DNA of 64,000 nucleotides, from contig BDGG01000003.1 of the NCBI GenBank assembly GCA_001949185.1, forward strand, positions 305,612 to 369,611, in the 5' to 3' direction. Shown one piece after another: positions 1 through 10,826 of this stretch (its first letter is position 1; every line of letters begins with the position of its first letter). Source of the DNA: Ramazzottius varieornatus (taxonomy: Eukaryota > Tardigrada > Eutardigrada > Parachela > Ramazzottiidae). A program made the translations under genes and the position numbers. The notes under the pieces are model-generated. The model was not told the DNA's origin. It saw only the letters and a program-made list of their open reading frames with translations, and made no database searches.

Positions 1-141
1 CCCTCGAAAGTTTCGCGCAGTTACATGACAGGTCCATAAATTAGGCCCCGAGTGGTCACGGTTCAGTCAGCAAGCGTCGAGGATTATTTTATGGTCCTGT
101 CATGTGACAGAAATTTCGAATACAGTATATGTATGCTTTAC

Positions 142-1547
142 TTTGACGGCCATTCTCTCAAAACTGTCGTTGGTATAGTGTACGATGTCTTCCAGCCTGA
201 AGATGGGACACAGCGGTTCGTTTTCCGGGTGGTAGCGACAGTTTTGAAGGTACTCTTGACTAAACCTGTCCAGAATATTCCGCCTACGAAAAGAACTTGC
301 TCAATTGTGGAAGAAGCAATAAACACACAAAAAGTATTGGAAAGGAAAGTGGTCACAAGTATCACCGTTTGATATTGAACTTGGGAAAAGCGATGTGGTT
401 CTTTACCAATACAGTTCCCGTGTGATGGCCACTGAGTACCGCTGTCCTGTATAATTATAATGACTCCGTAACATAACCCAGAGTCGTGATCTGTCAAGGG
501 ACTCAAGTTCGAATTATTTCCCGCAACATAGCAGAGCACATACGCGGGTGCCACGTCTATTTCGGTCGGACACCAGCCGCTGATCTCACAGGTTCTCGTC
601 TGCTGGTTACAGCGACCCGTCTTGAAGCCATTGCCTTCTGGCGAGTAGGTCCCGCCTGGGCACTGCCTGTCAGAAACACAGGCTGTCCTCGGTCCGCCAC
701 CTATACTGTCCTACAGCAAATTAACGAGACTCGTTAGTAGGCTATTGGATAAAATTTTAAAATGTCGTAATGAAGTGCCAATGGCCGTTTCTGCATTCTG
801 TCAGTACGGTGATTACAGTCGGAGGCATTCGTCCGCACTACGTATCATTCCAGTATAAAAATAGCGATGAGAAGTGAATGTGATTTATTTCATGAGCTAC
901 TGACTTCGGAGCAGATTCCTTGAGTCTGGCCACGAAGAAACCACATATTGGTCGCCACGAAGAATGCATTGCTTTCCTTCGAGAAAAAGTCCACGTAAGC
1001 TACGCTGCAATCACATATACAAGGAGGATTCGTAATTGAAGAGTACAATACTTGGGGAGGAATGACAAAGTCCGTGCTGTCCCACAAGCTGATTTTGCCG
1101 CTGTTGTTGAAACGTATGGCTCCCTTGACTTTGGTCACGACGCTACTGTTGACTTCATCAAAGTCCTGGTAGCTCTTGGAGTAAATGAAGACATATCTGC
1201 CAGACAAGAAACGTCAAGTCTGTGGTGGATGTACATGGCATTTGTTGACAGGTGTGCCAAGATGGGATCGTATTGCAATCAACAAACGCGACCCGCGCTG
1301 GACGTGACAGCCGTAAGGAAAATCTGTATGTGCGAGTCTCGACAGTATCGCACTAGTAAATCTCTGAAGGCTGACAGGTTACAGCCGTCAATCCAATAAG
1401 GGCGAAAGCACGCGTTGTCAGACGAGGAAGTTTTATTTAAATTATTCACCTTACCCCAACACATAAGTTAATATTCCCAGTTGGAAGATGCGGAAAAGTA
1501 TTCCGAGCCATCTGCTTCGAACAACCACCACTCGCGGCGTTTCGTAC
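142..1547 (-). CDS. P2X purinoceptor (ATP-gated cation channel), partial
   Basis: Six exons on the minus strand, in transcript order 1547-1455, 1196-1052, 976-905, 710-544, 431-366 and 283-142, join in consistent phase with GT..AG introns. The first encodes YETPRVVVVRSRWLG followed by a hydrophobic stretch ending LGILTYVLG, which is the P2X N-terminal tail plus TM1. The next holds the ATP-site segment SSVVTKVKGAI with its two lysines, then LWDSTDFVIPPQ. Later exons carry the cysteine-rich head (RTACVSDRQCPGG, KTGRC, TCEISGWCP) and the lower body (VKNHIAFPKFNIK, ENEPLCPIFRLEDIV). P2X channels are trimeric plasma-membrane channels opened by extracellular ATP. The last part (NFR-type site, TM2, C-tail) lies beyond the left edge. 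The initiator exon upstream of 1547 was not found; a weak candidate ends near 1575. The family assignment is secure, exon ends fairly so. Confidence 0.9.
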
Positions 1548-3261
1548 CTAGAAGAATAACCAGTGTGTCAACAAAGACTTACGTATTCGTCATCCAGCGA
1601 AACAAGAAAAAGAGAAGTGCCGTAGAAGATTTTCCCCGTGCTTACAAGATCGAAGCAAAAAGCACGAGTGTCTTACGTATTTAGCAGGAGGTTTATCACT
1701 AGTTCCACTTGCAACTTGCAGCAGAAACGAAAACTCCAAACTAATTTAAATTCTTCTTTCCACTTACTCGAAGAGAAAGTCAGCTACTGGCCGGCAGCAG
1801 CTGGATCTCCAGACCGGTCTCTTCCTGTTATTCATCCTAGTTCACCGGGACTTTCGGGCACCGACGACGAACTAACTTTGGATCGACCGATCTCACAACG
1901 GACTACTGCAGTTATCAATCAAGGACAAGTACTTCTTTTTGTTTACTGAATTCCTGGCACATAATGGAATAAAGAGCCGGAAGGGCAGAAGAAATGCGAG
2001 TTCCGGCACGGATCGTTTCTGCGTGAGAAAGAGGTTCGCGGTATCGAACTTCGCGATTCCAACTGATGCGTGGAAAGACAGTAGCAATTGAGTTTCCTAA
2101 TAAAGTCCCGCCAGCAGCTGCATGCATGCCGGTTCGTCAATGTGTCTTCGACGATCAAGTTACTTGGCCTGTATCTTCGATTTGCCGCTGCTTGGTCCGA
2201 CTACGAAGGCGGATGCACGACAGTTATGTAAAGTTAGCGGCCTTGATCTTCAAAAGTCCTTCTCTACAACCAGCATCGCCTGATCTTACTATCCAAACCA
2301 GTTAATTGAGACTTCCGGCATTCTCTCTGGCAAATTGCATCTTGCTAAATATTTTGAGTCGTATGTCTGTACTGCAAAAGTATCGGCTTACGGCTTTACA
2401 CTCTAGATTTACAGTAGAGCTACTGGGTACGACGGAAGCATCCATCCGAAGAGACAACAAGACGTCACAGCGGTACACTCCCAAACGACCTCTCAAGTAA
2501 CAAGCCAGCTGACGCCCACTTTCGACCGGGCATTCCAAGTTAGTATCAGACTGTTCGAGTTGACGTCTGTTTAGAATATGTTCGAAAAATCCGCATGTTT
2601 TATATCTAAGCTTTGTCCTCAGAAAATTTTTCCGCATTTTGGGAAGCTTCAAGATACGTGAAGGACAACCACGCTGTGTAGTTTGGAAACGCACTTAATT
2701 GATTTTCCGGTAGTCTGAATCCTCAGCGTAGTACTTCGACTCCTACAGCGAGCGCTTTACACGTGAAAGTACTTAACCCTCCAATCATGCAGCGATCAAA
2801 CTGTAGTAAGCTCCAGTTAAGCTTCAAAAGGTACAAACAGACCGATTCGAAAAACAAATAAACCACCATTGTTGGCCCGAAGAATGCACGGAAAAAGACC
2901 GACAAATCGCGGTATGGTCCAACAATAGCAAAGCACTTTCCAGCCTTGATTACCATTCCATGTACCCCCAATACAACACCTCACCTCGCTCCGCCATTTC
3001 ACACATACCGCTCCAAATTTTCGATCGGAAAGTCACTCTACTCGACACTAGGCTTTTCCATCGTTGAATGACAAAAATCACTACTGGGGGAAATATTCTT
3101 CGTTACAAAAAAATGTTTTGACGTTGGAACGTACTTGGATCGAAGAAGGCGCGTCACCATCCCTCCTCGTTTGAATGCCCTGGTCGTGTTTCCTCTCCTG
3201 TCGCGCCGCCTTCGATCTTCGATTCCGTCCCGGGTCTCTCTCCATCCGCGGAAGTCTGGCC
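1548..3261. other. Intergenic stretch between divergent P2X and aquaporin genes
   Basis: No protein family is recognisable on either strand. The stretch should contain the missing first P2X exon and the divergent promoters, but no convincing TATA box or start exon could be fixed. The open frames here look random. Confidence 0.4.
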
Positions 3262-5578
3262 ATGGACCCGCCAAAGCGTCGTCGTTCTTCGGTGACGGTG
3301 GTCACTGCACCGCGCACTCCTCGTCGTGCTGTTCCCTACAGAGCACCCTATGCAAAATGGTCCGACATCCCGTTGCGTACTGTGCCTGAGAGCCCAGCAC
3401 CTGATCTCGAGAGGCGCGGCGACTTTGACACCTTGTCGGTCAAGTCTTCGGATTCTTCGGGGGAAAGCATGGCCGAGATCAAGCCTTCTATCCTGAAACG
3501 CAACGCTAGGGAGATGACCAAAGGCGAGCGAGCGCGCAAGGGCTCCATCTTCTCCATTGTCGACGTCAAGACGCTGCCGAAGAGGTATCCGCAACAAAGC
3601 CTGACGTGGCGGGGAAAGTTGGCCAGAAAGTTCCGCATCGAGAACGAGCTGGCCAGACATACCTTGGCGGAGTTCTTCGCCACATTTTATTTTATGGTAC
3701 GTATGGTCGTTGCAGAAATCGTTGAATGCGTGATGTTTTTTCAAGAGAATTGCTAAAGTATTGGGTTACGGTTTTCTGCGAGAGGTTTCTGCAATTATTA
3801 TTAGTATTGTAGAGAGGTTTCTACAATGTTTAAATAGGTTACGTGATCAACTGGACAAGACACTGGGAACTGCCATATTTATGAATGGTACTTGACGCCA
3901 AGGCGAAAAGAGCAATTGAGAACAGGGCGGTTCTTTTGAAGGTCTCTGCAGTATCCAATGCTTTGATAGAATGCAACCCAATGAATTGTTCAGGGCCGAC
4001 AAAACAATCACAAATATTTTCCATATCTCAAGAAAACATCAGTATTGCAAGGCTACAAAGCTGAGCGGTCACTGTGTAGGTAGTTCTTGATACTGCTGAT
4101 CGCATAGCATCCAAGCATTTCCTCGATCCGAGCAATACATTTCACCAAACGAACGTTCTAAAATCGTTATTCTGTTCGAAACTTGTTATTCCGGAAATAA
4201 AAAGTAAAGCGGCATTTGGTAAATTTCTAAGAGCGTTTCCCAGTAGACATTGTCCCGGAAACTGAAATCCAATTAGAGCCTTGTGGCAAATTACCAACTG
4301 TTCGAATTTCGTGCAGCCAATTTTTCTACAACCTATCACGAAAGTTAATTAATGACTGACTTCTCGGGGTTCTCTTTGCAGACGTTTTACCATGCTCTTG
4401 CAGCGTCGCAAACCTTTGCCGGACTTCAAAAGTATTACTTCATGACATGCATCAGCAAAGGTTTCTCGGTAGCCTTCGGTATCTTCGTAGCCGGTGGCGT
4501 GTCCGGCGGACTCATGAACCCCGCCATCAACGTAGCCTTTTCCGTAATCGGCAAACTCAGCTGGACCCACTCCTTCTTCTACTCCGTTGCACAATACCTG
4601 GGAGCTTTCTGCGCATCCGCATTGTTCTTTGGGGTCTACTGGGGTAATCAAAAGACTGAGCCTTAATTCCTTAGTCCCCAGTCATATCTAGGACACAAAT
4701 CGGCTTAGGCGTTCCACTGAGTTTCTGGCCAAGTAGTCCTACATTCGATTCGAGCTATTTTCTGCGATGGCTGCTATTGCCATTTGCTGATTCGAGCTCT
4801 ACAGTATCAGCAAGTTGAATGAGTTAAACAAGCTTGCTGTATTCAAATCCAACCAGATACCAATTACTTACAATCCAAAGTTTTTCCCACAGAGCCGCTG
4901 AATAAATTCGATGGTGGAATACGTCAAGTCTTCGGACCGAACGGTAGTGCGGAGTTCTTCACGCTCTTTCCCGGTTCCCACCGATCTATGGGCGGTGCCT
5001 TTCTTCACGAAGTAACCTGTTCGGCCTTTGCCTTGATTGGTATATTGGCTATCACCGACGACCGTAACTGGAAGCCTGAGAAAGGCATCCTACCGTTCGC
5101 TCTGGGGATGCTGGTGGCAACCTTGCTGCTAGCCTTCGGCGTAAACGAAACGGCGGCTATGAATCCAGCGAGGGACTTTGCGCCAAGGATCTTCTTGCTC
5201 ATTGCTGGGTACCCGAAAGAAGTCATCAGGTGACCCTACACAAAAGTCTGTGTCAAAAGTAATGCCGGCAAACGAAGCACGCATGATCGCCCTTTGAAGT
5301 GGCGCACGCTTCCGGCTAATAACAAAGGAAAAGTGCGTCGCTCAAAGTAACGATCTTGTACATTTCGTTTGCCGACCTTTCTAAATTTAAAATTTTACGA
5401 GCAACCATGGTTCTGACATTTCTGCTTTAGTTTTTGGAATTACGGGTTTTTCTGGATACCCATCGTCGGTTCGCATCTCGGGTCTATCGTTGGCGCACTC
5501 GTGTACACGGTGATGATTGCGCTCCATCACCCACCTTCCAAAGACGACGGAACACCCATCTTCCCGGATACCGAGTAG
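3262..5578 (+). CDS. Aquaglyceroporin-type aquaporin with long cytoplasmic N-terminus
   Basis: Exons 3262-3696, 4382-4643, 4893-5229 and 5431-5578 join in phase to about 393 residues. Aquaporins are six-TM tetrameric channels; aquaglyceroporins pass glycerol as well as water. The two half-helix motifs are visible: GGLMNPAINVAF and AAMNPARDFAPR. The aspartate right after the second NPAR is the classical aquaglyceroporin mark. The C-terminal part (FWNYGFFWIPIVGSHLGSIVGA, shown here only as a family-typical TM6 region) is also aquaglyceroporin-like. TM1 begins around residue 135, so about 130 residues rich in Arg, Ser and Pro precede it, much longer than usual, with several potential phosphorylation sites. 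The ATG at 3262 is the first in frame and begins MDPPKRRRSS. Intron 3 holds a palindromic repeat. AQP3/7/9/10 subtype cannot be told. Confidence 0.9.
5265..5376. repeat. Intronic palindrome, family 1, copy A (aquaporin intron 3)
   Basis: Nested inverted repeat. Outer arms CGGCAAACGAA and TTCGTTTGCCG surround inner arms with AAGTGGCGCACGCTT on the left and AAGTGCGTCGCTC on the right. It lies wholly within the intron 5230-5430. Confidence 0.8.
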
Positions 5579-6060
5579 CAGTCTTGGGGAAGGGCATTGT
5601 GCATTAAGCAGATTAAGTTAGTTTTGAAGATACCGCCACCGGTCCCAAGGTTCCTTATATGAACTCGCGGTTTGATCTGTCCTCGTCACTCGTACTGATC
5701 GCACCTGTATGCTATCTCTGATACATTCCTGCCGATCGTTCTGCTTTCCATCTTCTTGTTTGATCAAACTATAAAATATTGTTTTTTGTCTCTGGTAAAG
5801 AAAAGCATGAGCCGTTTATAAAAGCGGTGAGGAAACAGCGAGCAGGTCGTTGTGAAACAAGGCAAAGCGGAATTAAACAACGGTGCCGTCCCCTCCGGGC
5901 CGGTTCCGAGAACATGGTAGTCTTGTGGCAAACTCGAAACGCAGACTCTCAATCAAAATCAACAAAGTTCGCATATTCGAAGTTTCTTCGGAGGAATGTC
6001 TCTTACCTCTACTCCGCTTTTATTTTGGTGTCCGCGTTGCAGGTAGCTCATTCCACAAGG

Positions 6061-8159
6061 ATGAAAGCCATTGCCAATCTCTGCTACCAACAACGACGAC
6101 CTCTTGTTCGACTAGGACAGCACTCAGCGACATGGAAGGAGCGACGTCGGATGACGACGCATCTTCGGAGAGATCAGCTGACTGGCGCACAGATCCGCTC
6201 GGCTTTCCTCGACTTCTTCCGTTCCCGAGACCACGTTATTGTCCCATCCAGTACGGTAGTGCCGAAAGATGACCAGAGTCTATTATTTGTCAATGCTGGC
6301 ATGAATCAGTTCAAGGATATCCTCTTGGGCAAGCGACAACCGGAGCACACGCGCATCGCGAACTCGCAGAAATGCATCCGCGCTGGTGGTAAGCACAACG
6401 ACCTGGATGAAGTTGGGCACGACGGGAGGCACCATACTTACTTCGAAATGCTCGGTAAATATTCCTCTGCAACCTGGTCGAGTTGACTCCAAATGGTCTG
6501 CAGGGAAATGTATCGAATGTCGCAAAGGAAACCCCAAAAAAATATCGATGTGTTCATGGTCCAAATCAACAATCAAATGTCGCTGTGACGTTGTGGCTTA
6601 AGCACGTGACACTTGGTACTGGATTCGGTAGTCACGTGCTGCCAGTATTTACATATGGGACGGCTAATTGGCTGACAGCTTGATTGAGAGAAAAGTACTG
6701 GCCAGTGGTCACTTCCTGGAAGTTGGGCTCCGGTTGAATTTACGTAAGCTTGATTGAGGTATCCTTTCTCTTTATGATTCTATTTTGATGGAGGCAATTT
6801 TTTGCGACTGTTCGCGATCAAATATTTTTCCGTCTTTCGTAGGTAATTGGTCGTTCGCGGATTACTTCCAGAAGGATGCTTGCAGGTTAGCTTACGACCT
6901 TCTCGTCGATGTCTACGGCCTTCCACCTGATCGCCTCTTGATGACATACTTCGGTGGAGACCCCGAGCTGGGCCTCGGTCCCGACTTTGAATGCCGGGAG
7001 ATATGGCGGCAGATCGGAGTACCCGAAGCCCACATCATTCCTCTGGGTATGGAAGACAACTTCTGGGCCATGGGGGAGGAAGGACCGTGTGGACCATGTA
7101 CCGAAATCCATTACTCGCCCAGTGGGAAGTCCGAAGACATGCTGGAACTGTGGAATCTCGTGTTCATGCAGTACAACCGGAAGCGGCAAGGGTTGCTGGA
7201 GCCGTTGAAAGACAAGCATGTCGATACTGGCATGGGTCTTGAAAGAGTGGTGGCAGTCCTACAAGGAAAGAAGTCCAACTATGACACTGACTTGTTCACA
7301 CCGGTACTCAGTCAAATCCAGCAGGTAAAACGAGTTCCATCCAGTCGCCGTAACATCTGTAAATTCCAAGTAGGCAAACTTTGCAGTACAAGCTGCGCAC
7401 AGTATAGCTTGCGAGGGCGGCAGCACTGCGCGGGTTAAGCGGGAACGGACCAGCCCCTCTAAAGTGGCGCACACACAACGGGAAACAGCGGTCAAAGTGC
7501 GCCGCTTGAATTCGACTAGTTCCGTGTTGTTTGAAATGAGATACACTGTTTTCATTTTCGGGTGATATGATATTCTGAGGAATGGTCTATGGTTTTAGTT
7601 GACCAAAGCTCCCTTTTACGAGGCGAAGTGGGGCCAAGAGGATCACCAAGGTCTCAACACCTCCTACCGAATCATTGCCGACCACATTCGAATGTTGACG
7701 GTGGCCTTGGCTGACGGCGTGGTTCCAGCTGACCGCGGAGCGCCGTTCGTCTTAAGGAAGGTTCTTCGAAGATCCGTCATTATTCTTCAGAACAAGTTCA
7801 ACTGTGATCCCCTCGCACTGGTCGACCTCGTCGACACGGTGGTGGAGAGCCTGGGCGAAGCCTATCCGGAAGTTGCTTCTGGGCAAGAAGCCATCAAGAA
7901 GACCATCTCCGAAGAAGTTTTGAAGTACAAGAGAACTCTGGAAAAGGGCAACAAGATCTTTTCTGATGTGTGGAAGAAACTCGAGAATAAAATGGTTTTA
8001 CCTGCTGATCGAATGTTTTCTCTGTACATGCATTTTGGTGTGCCCGAAGAGCTGATTATTATGATGGCGAAGAACCGAAATATGACGTGTGATTTAAAAG
8101 GCTTTTATGTGTTGTTGGATAATGAGAGGGAAAAGTCGAGAAAAGCCAGGAAGGGCTGA
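6061..8159 (+). CDS. AARS2: Mitochondrial alanyl-tRNA synthetase, catalytic half only
   Basis: Exons 6061-6454, 6843-7324 and 7599-8159 join in phase to 478 residues. The enzyme charges tRNA-Ala with alanine. Visible signatures are [30 protein letters not shown], the class II motif 2 region [45 protein letters not shown], motif 3 [17 protein letters not shown], and the tRNA-recognition start [11 protein letters not shown]. Wording is closer to the mitochondrial paralogue than to the cytosolic one. The first about 40 residues are rich in Arg, Gln and Lys and nearly free of acidic residues, like a mitochondrial presequence. The frame stops right after the acceptor-stem recognition domain, so the editing domain (HxxxH..CxxxH) and C-Ala domain, present in 960-985-residue relatives, are missing. 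An AATAAA abuts the stop. A possible 5' UTR acceptor lies just before the ATG (gttgcag, about 6043). Confidence 0.88.
7461..7507. repeat. Intronic palindrome, family 1, copy B (AARS2 intron 2)
   Basis: Core arms AAAGTGGCGCACAC and CAAAGTGCGCCGCTT pair across a loop of about 20 nt, within the intron 7325-7598. The outer arms are weak. Confidence 0.75.
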
Positions 8160-8165
8160 AATAAA
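8160..8165 (+). terminator. Polyadenylation signal AATAAA directly after the AARS2 stop
   Basis: AATAAA begins at the base after the TGA stop (8157-8159). This supports a true 3' end at this place and so a genuinely short synthetase, leaving a very short 3' UTR. Confidence 0.6.
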
Positions 8166-10826
8166 GTTGGGGCCGAAAGTTACGTTCGGAGGGATCGGCT
8201 TGTGTGGAAACGAACTGAAGCTAGAAGATATTGCTATGCTGTTATCAAAATGCCCTAAAGTGCGTCAGAGTTTTTCCGTTTCGTACGTATTTTACAGCAG
8301 TGTACCGTTCAGACGATCTTAGTTACTTGTGGAGCTGAGGTTGAGGTGGGTAGTTGAACACCCGACCGCGGTCCTCCTCCTCCTCCGACGATGAGTAAGA
8401 GCAAGGATGTAAAGGGGCAAGAAACGCTTTGGCTGCATTAAGGGAGCGTTTGCGAGGCTGAAGGTTCAAAATCGAAATTCATTTCCCAATATTATCAACG
8501 GGAAGAGGCTCAGAGCTAGTGGGAACCGTACCTAGGTCAACTGCAGGAACCATGTTTGGCTCGAAGAACCTACGGTCTAGTTTTAGCCACTGTAGGTGTT
8601 GACGTCCGGTGGACTCTTCGAGCCACCATACTATCAATATATAGCCAACTGAAGGTACCCGTATGCATAAAGTCCGGTATCCCTGATTCCGCCACAACGA
8701 AAAAGGGACGGACGGTCGACTAAATCAGCACAAACATATTTCAAGACTTGCAAGCCGTTAGGAACTGAGACGCCCATCTGAAATAATATTATGTCACACG
8801 GGCACCTGCCGCGGACCGTTCACGCCACCTGCAGAGATCCATTTGGGGAACTTCGACTAGCGGCGATTGCTTCCTCTGAGAGATCCAGGGAAGGCAGAGA
8901 GATGAAATACGGCTGGTTCGGTGCGTTGATCTGAAAACTAATTATCTTTCTTCCTGTCAATCAGACAGGTAAAAGGATATTACAATAGTTAGCGATATCG
9001 CTGTCATTCCTGTGCGGCCTCCCGCTGGTAAGTGGGGAAACCGTACACTTAAGTCTGTCCTCGACTTCCCTCCACGGAATATTTGTCTTGAGCACCTTTT
9101 GTTGCGTTGAAGAGGGGGAGAGAGTTGGGATTAATTAAGGGTTTAATGCACAAGACAACAGGGTCAGAAGGGATTATTTTTCTCATTGTTGTGCCCAGAT
9201 GAAATTATTCTTCTGATCTTCCGCTTCGGCTTGACCAGCACGAATCAAGACTAAGCACAAACAGTCCTCTCGATCCTCGCCTTCTGGATCAAGGACACGT
9301 CTCAGCGCGAGAGAGCTCTCACTAGTCCGTAAATTCACCGTACCAGACCACAAAAATTAAACTTCATGACATTGTGGTCTTGACTGTACAGTACTTATCG
9401 TCACAAAGCGATCGAAAAACCGCGTTTTTCTGGATTTCGATTTTCGGTTCTTCTCTCAAACTGATTTTTCTCGAATTCGATCGAGAAATCTGAGGAATTG
9501 CAGTCTCAAAGTAGAACTGGAATGACGATACCGGTGTGGGTCAGAAAACTATTGCACTGTTTCGTCCAATTTTGTTTTCGCTAGGCCGCGCATTGGCGCG
9601 CAACAGTGAAAATCGGCACGTACGGTTGGGGTGATACAGGCCATATTTTGCACTGATAACCACGGAATGTGATATTTGTGGATATTGATAGGCGTCTGTG
9701 GGTTGCCTTTTTCAACATAACGCTATCCGTTCGGTAAACACTTCTGCGCCGAGCCAGTCTTTATCTTCTTGTCCTTCTCCAGTTTCCCCGCCGTGCATTC
9801 TGTACCCCGACGCACAGTTCAGACAGTTTCTACACATAAATAAATATTCCAGCTCTCGCATTTTGTATTCATCACCCGTATACCCAACTGTCCCTTTGCC
9901 GTAAGCCCATAAAGCGACGATAGATTACCGCACAAAGGCATTTGTATTCCTCAACCGACCGACCGACCGACCGACCGACCGACCGACCGAGGCTATTCCG
10001 CCGTCCATTATCATATCTGTGCCCTGCGTTGCAGTCCGTTGCGTGCTGCGTTGGTCACTGTAATGAGGAAACACTGGCCAGTCGGTCGGTGCAGCTGGAG
10101 ACCATCACGAGAAGGATGGATTGACAGGCTGATTTACGCCCAAGGGGACAGCTCTGAAGTGGCCATCATGACCGAAGGGAGGAACAGACCGAGCAGATAA
10201 TGGCCATTAGTTATGGTATATGTCCAGTCTAGGAGTTTTGTACCCAGAAGGGCCAAAGAGAAAAGTGGCCTGCTGTATCTCATCTCCATTCGGAAGTTAT
10301 TATCAGCAGCAGAAAGGGTACAGACACTGTTTGCCAAACAAGATAGCAACACGGCTATACTTGGCCGGCGAAAGTTGAGGAAACATTCGCAAGGCAAAGT
10401 GGCCATATCCTCCTCGTTGGGCTGGTATTGAGTGGACAATCGCTCTTTTCCGCACTTTCCTCGCGACAACGTACAGTACTATCCTGATTTCATTTTGAAG
10501 TCTGATTGTTTCTTTTGTGTTGAATCCATCAGCGGGGAAAAAAACATGAGCTGACAATGGACGGTTGAACCGGTGAGATCGAAATCATTCGTTTGTACTG
10601 AAGTTGATATCTGGACCGGACAATTTGCTGCGGTTCTTCCAAAAGGCTTCTTGAGTTCGTTTGGATGATATAGTCATCAAACCTGATTTCTGGATGTTGG
10701 GAGAATGCGGAGGCCTGGCCGATGGTGGAATTGAGCATATATTGTGTGGAATAAATACGGACTTTTCATTTTGAATGTTGCTGTCTGTTTGCCTCTGATT
10801 GTGTGGCACACATTCTTCTGTCAAGA
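8166..10826. other. Gene-free intergenic stretch (2.7 kb)
   Basis: No recognisable exon on either strand. It contains a (CCGA)n microsatellite, an 11-bp inverted repeat TGGCTCGAAGA/TCTTCGAGCCA near 8553-8625, and AT-rich segments. No synthetase editing-domain motif was seen here. Confidence 0.5.
9955..9990. repeat. (CCGA)n tetranucleotide microsatellite
   Basis: Nine perfect CCGA units in tandem. A degenerate cggtcggt echo occurs about 90 bp downstream. Confidence 0.95.

Noticed and set aside
138-554. 138-codon open frame on the minus strand
   Set aside because: Most of it is intron and out-of-frame sequence; the true P2X exons lie in other frames here and are annotated instead.
3154-3744. 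196-codon minus-strand open frame opposite aquaporin exon 1
   Set aside because: Arg/His-rich shadow of the aquaporin N-terminal coding exon; no family match, no signal.
6178-6190. ACTGGCGCACAGA, resembling a family 1 arm
   Set aside because: It is coding sequence of AARS2 exon 1 (LTGAQIR), has no facing arm and no outer palindrome.
8166-10826. Possible downstream exons for the AARS2 editing domain
   Set aside because: No HxxxH or CxxxH motif and no phase-compatible exon on the plus strand; the AATAAA at the stop argues for a true end.
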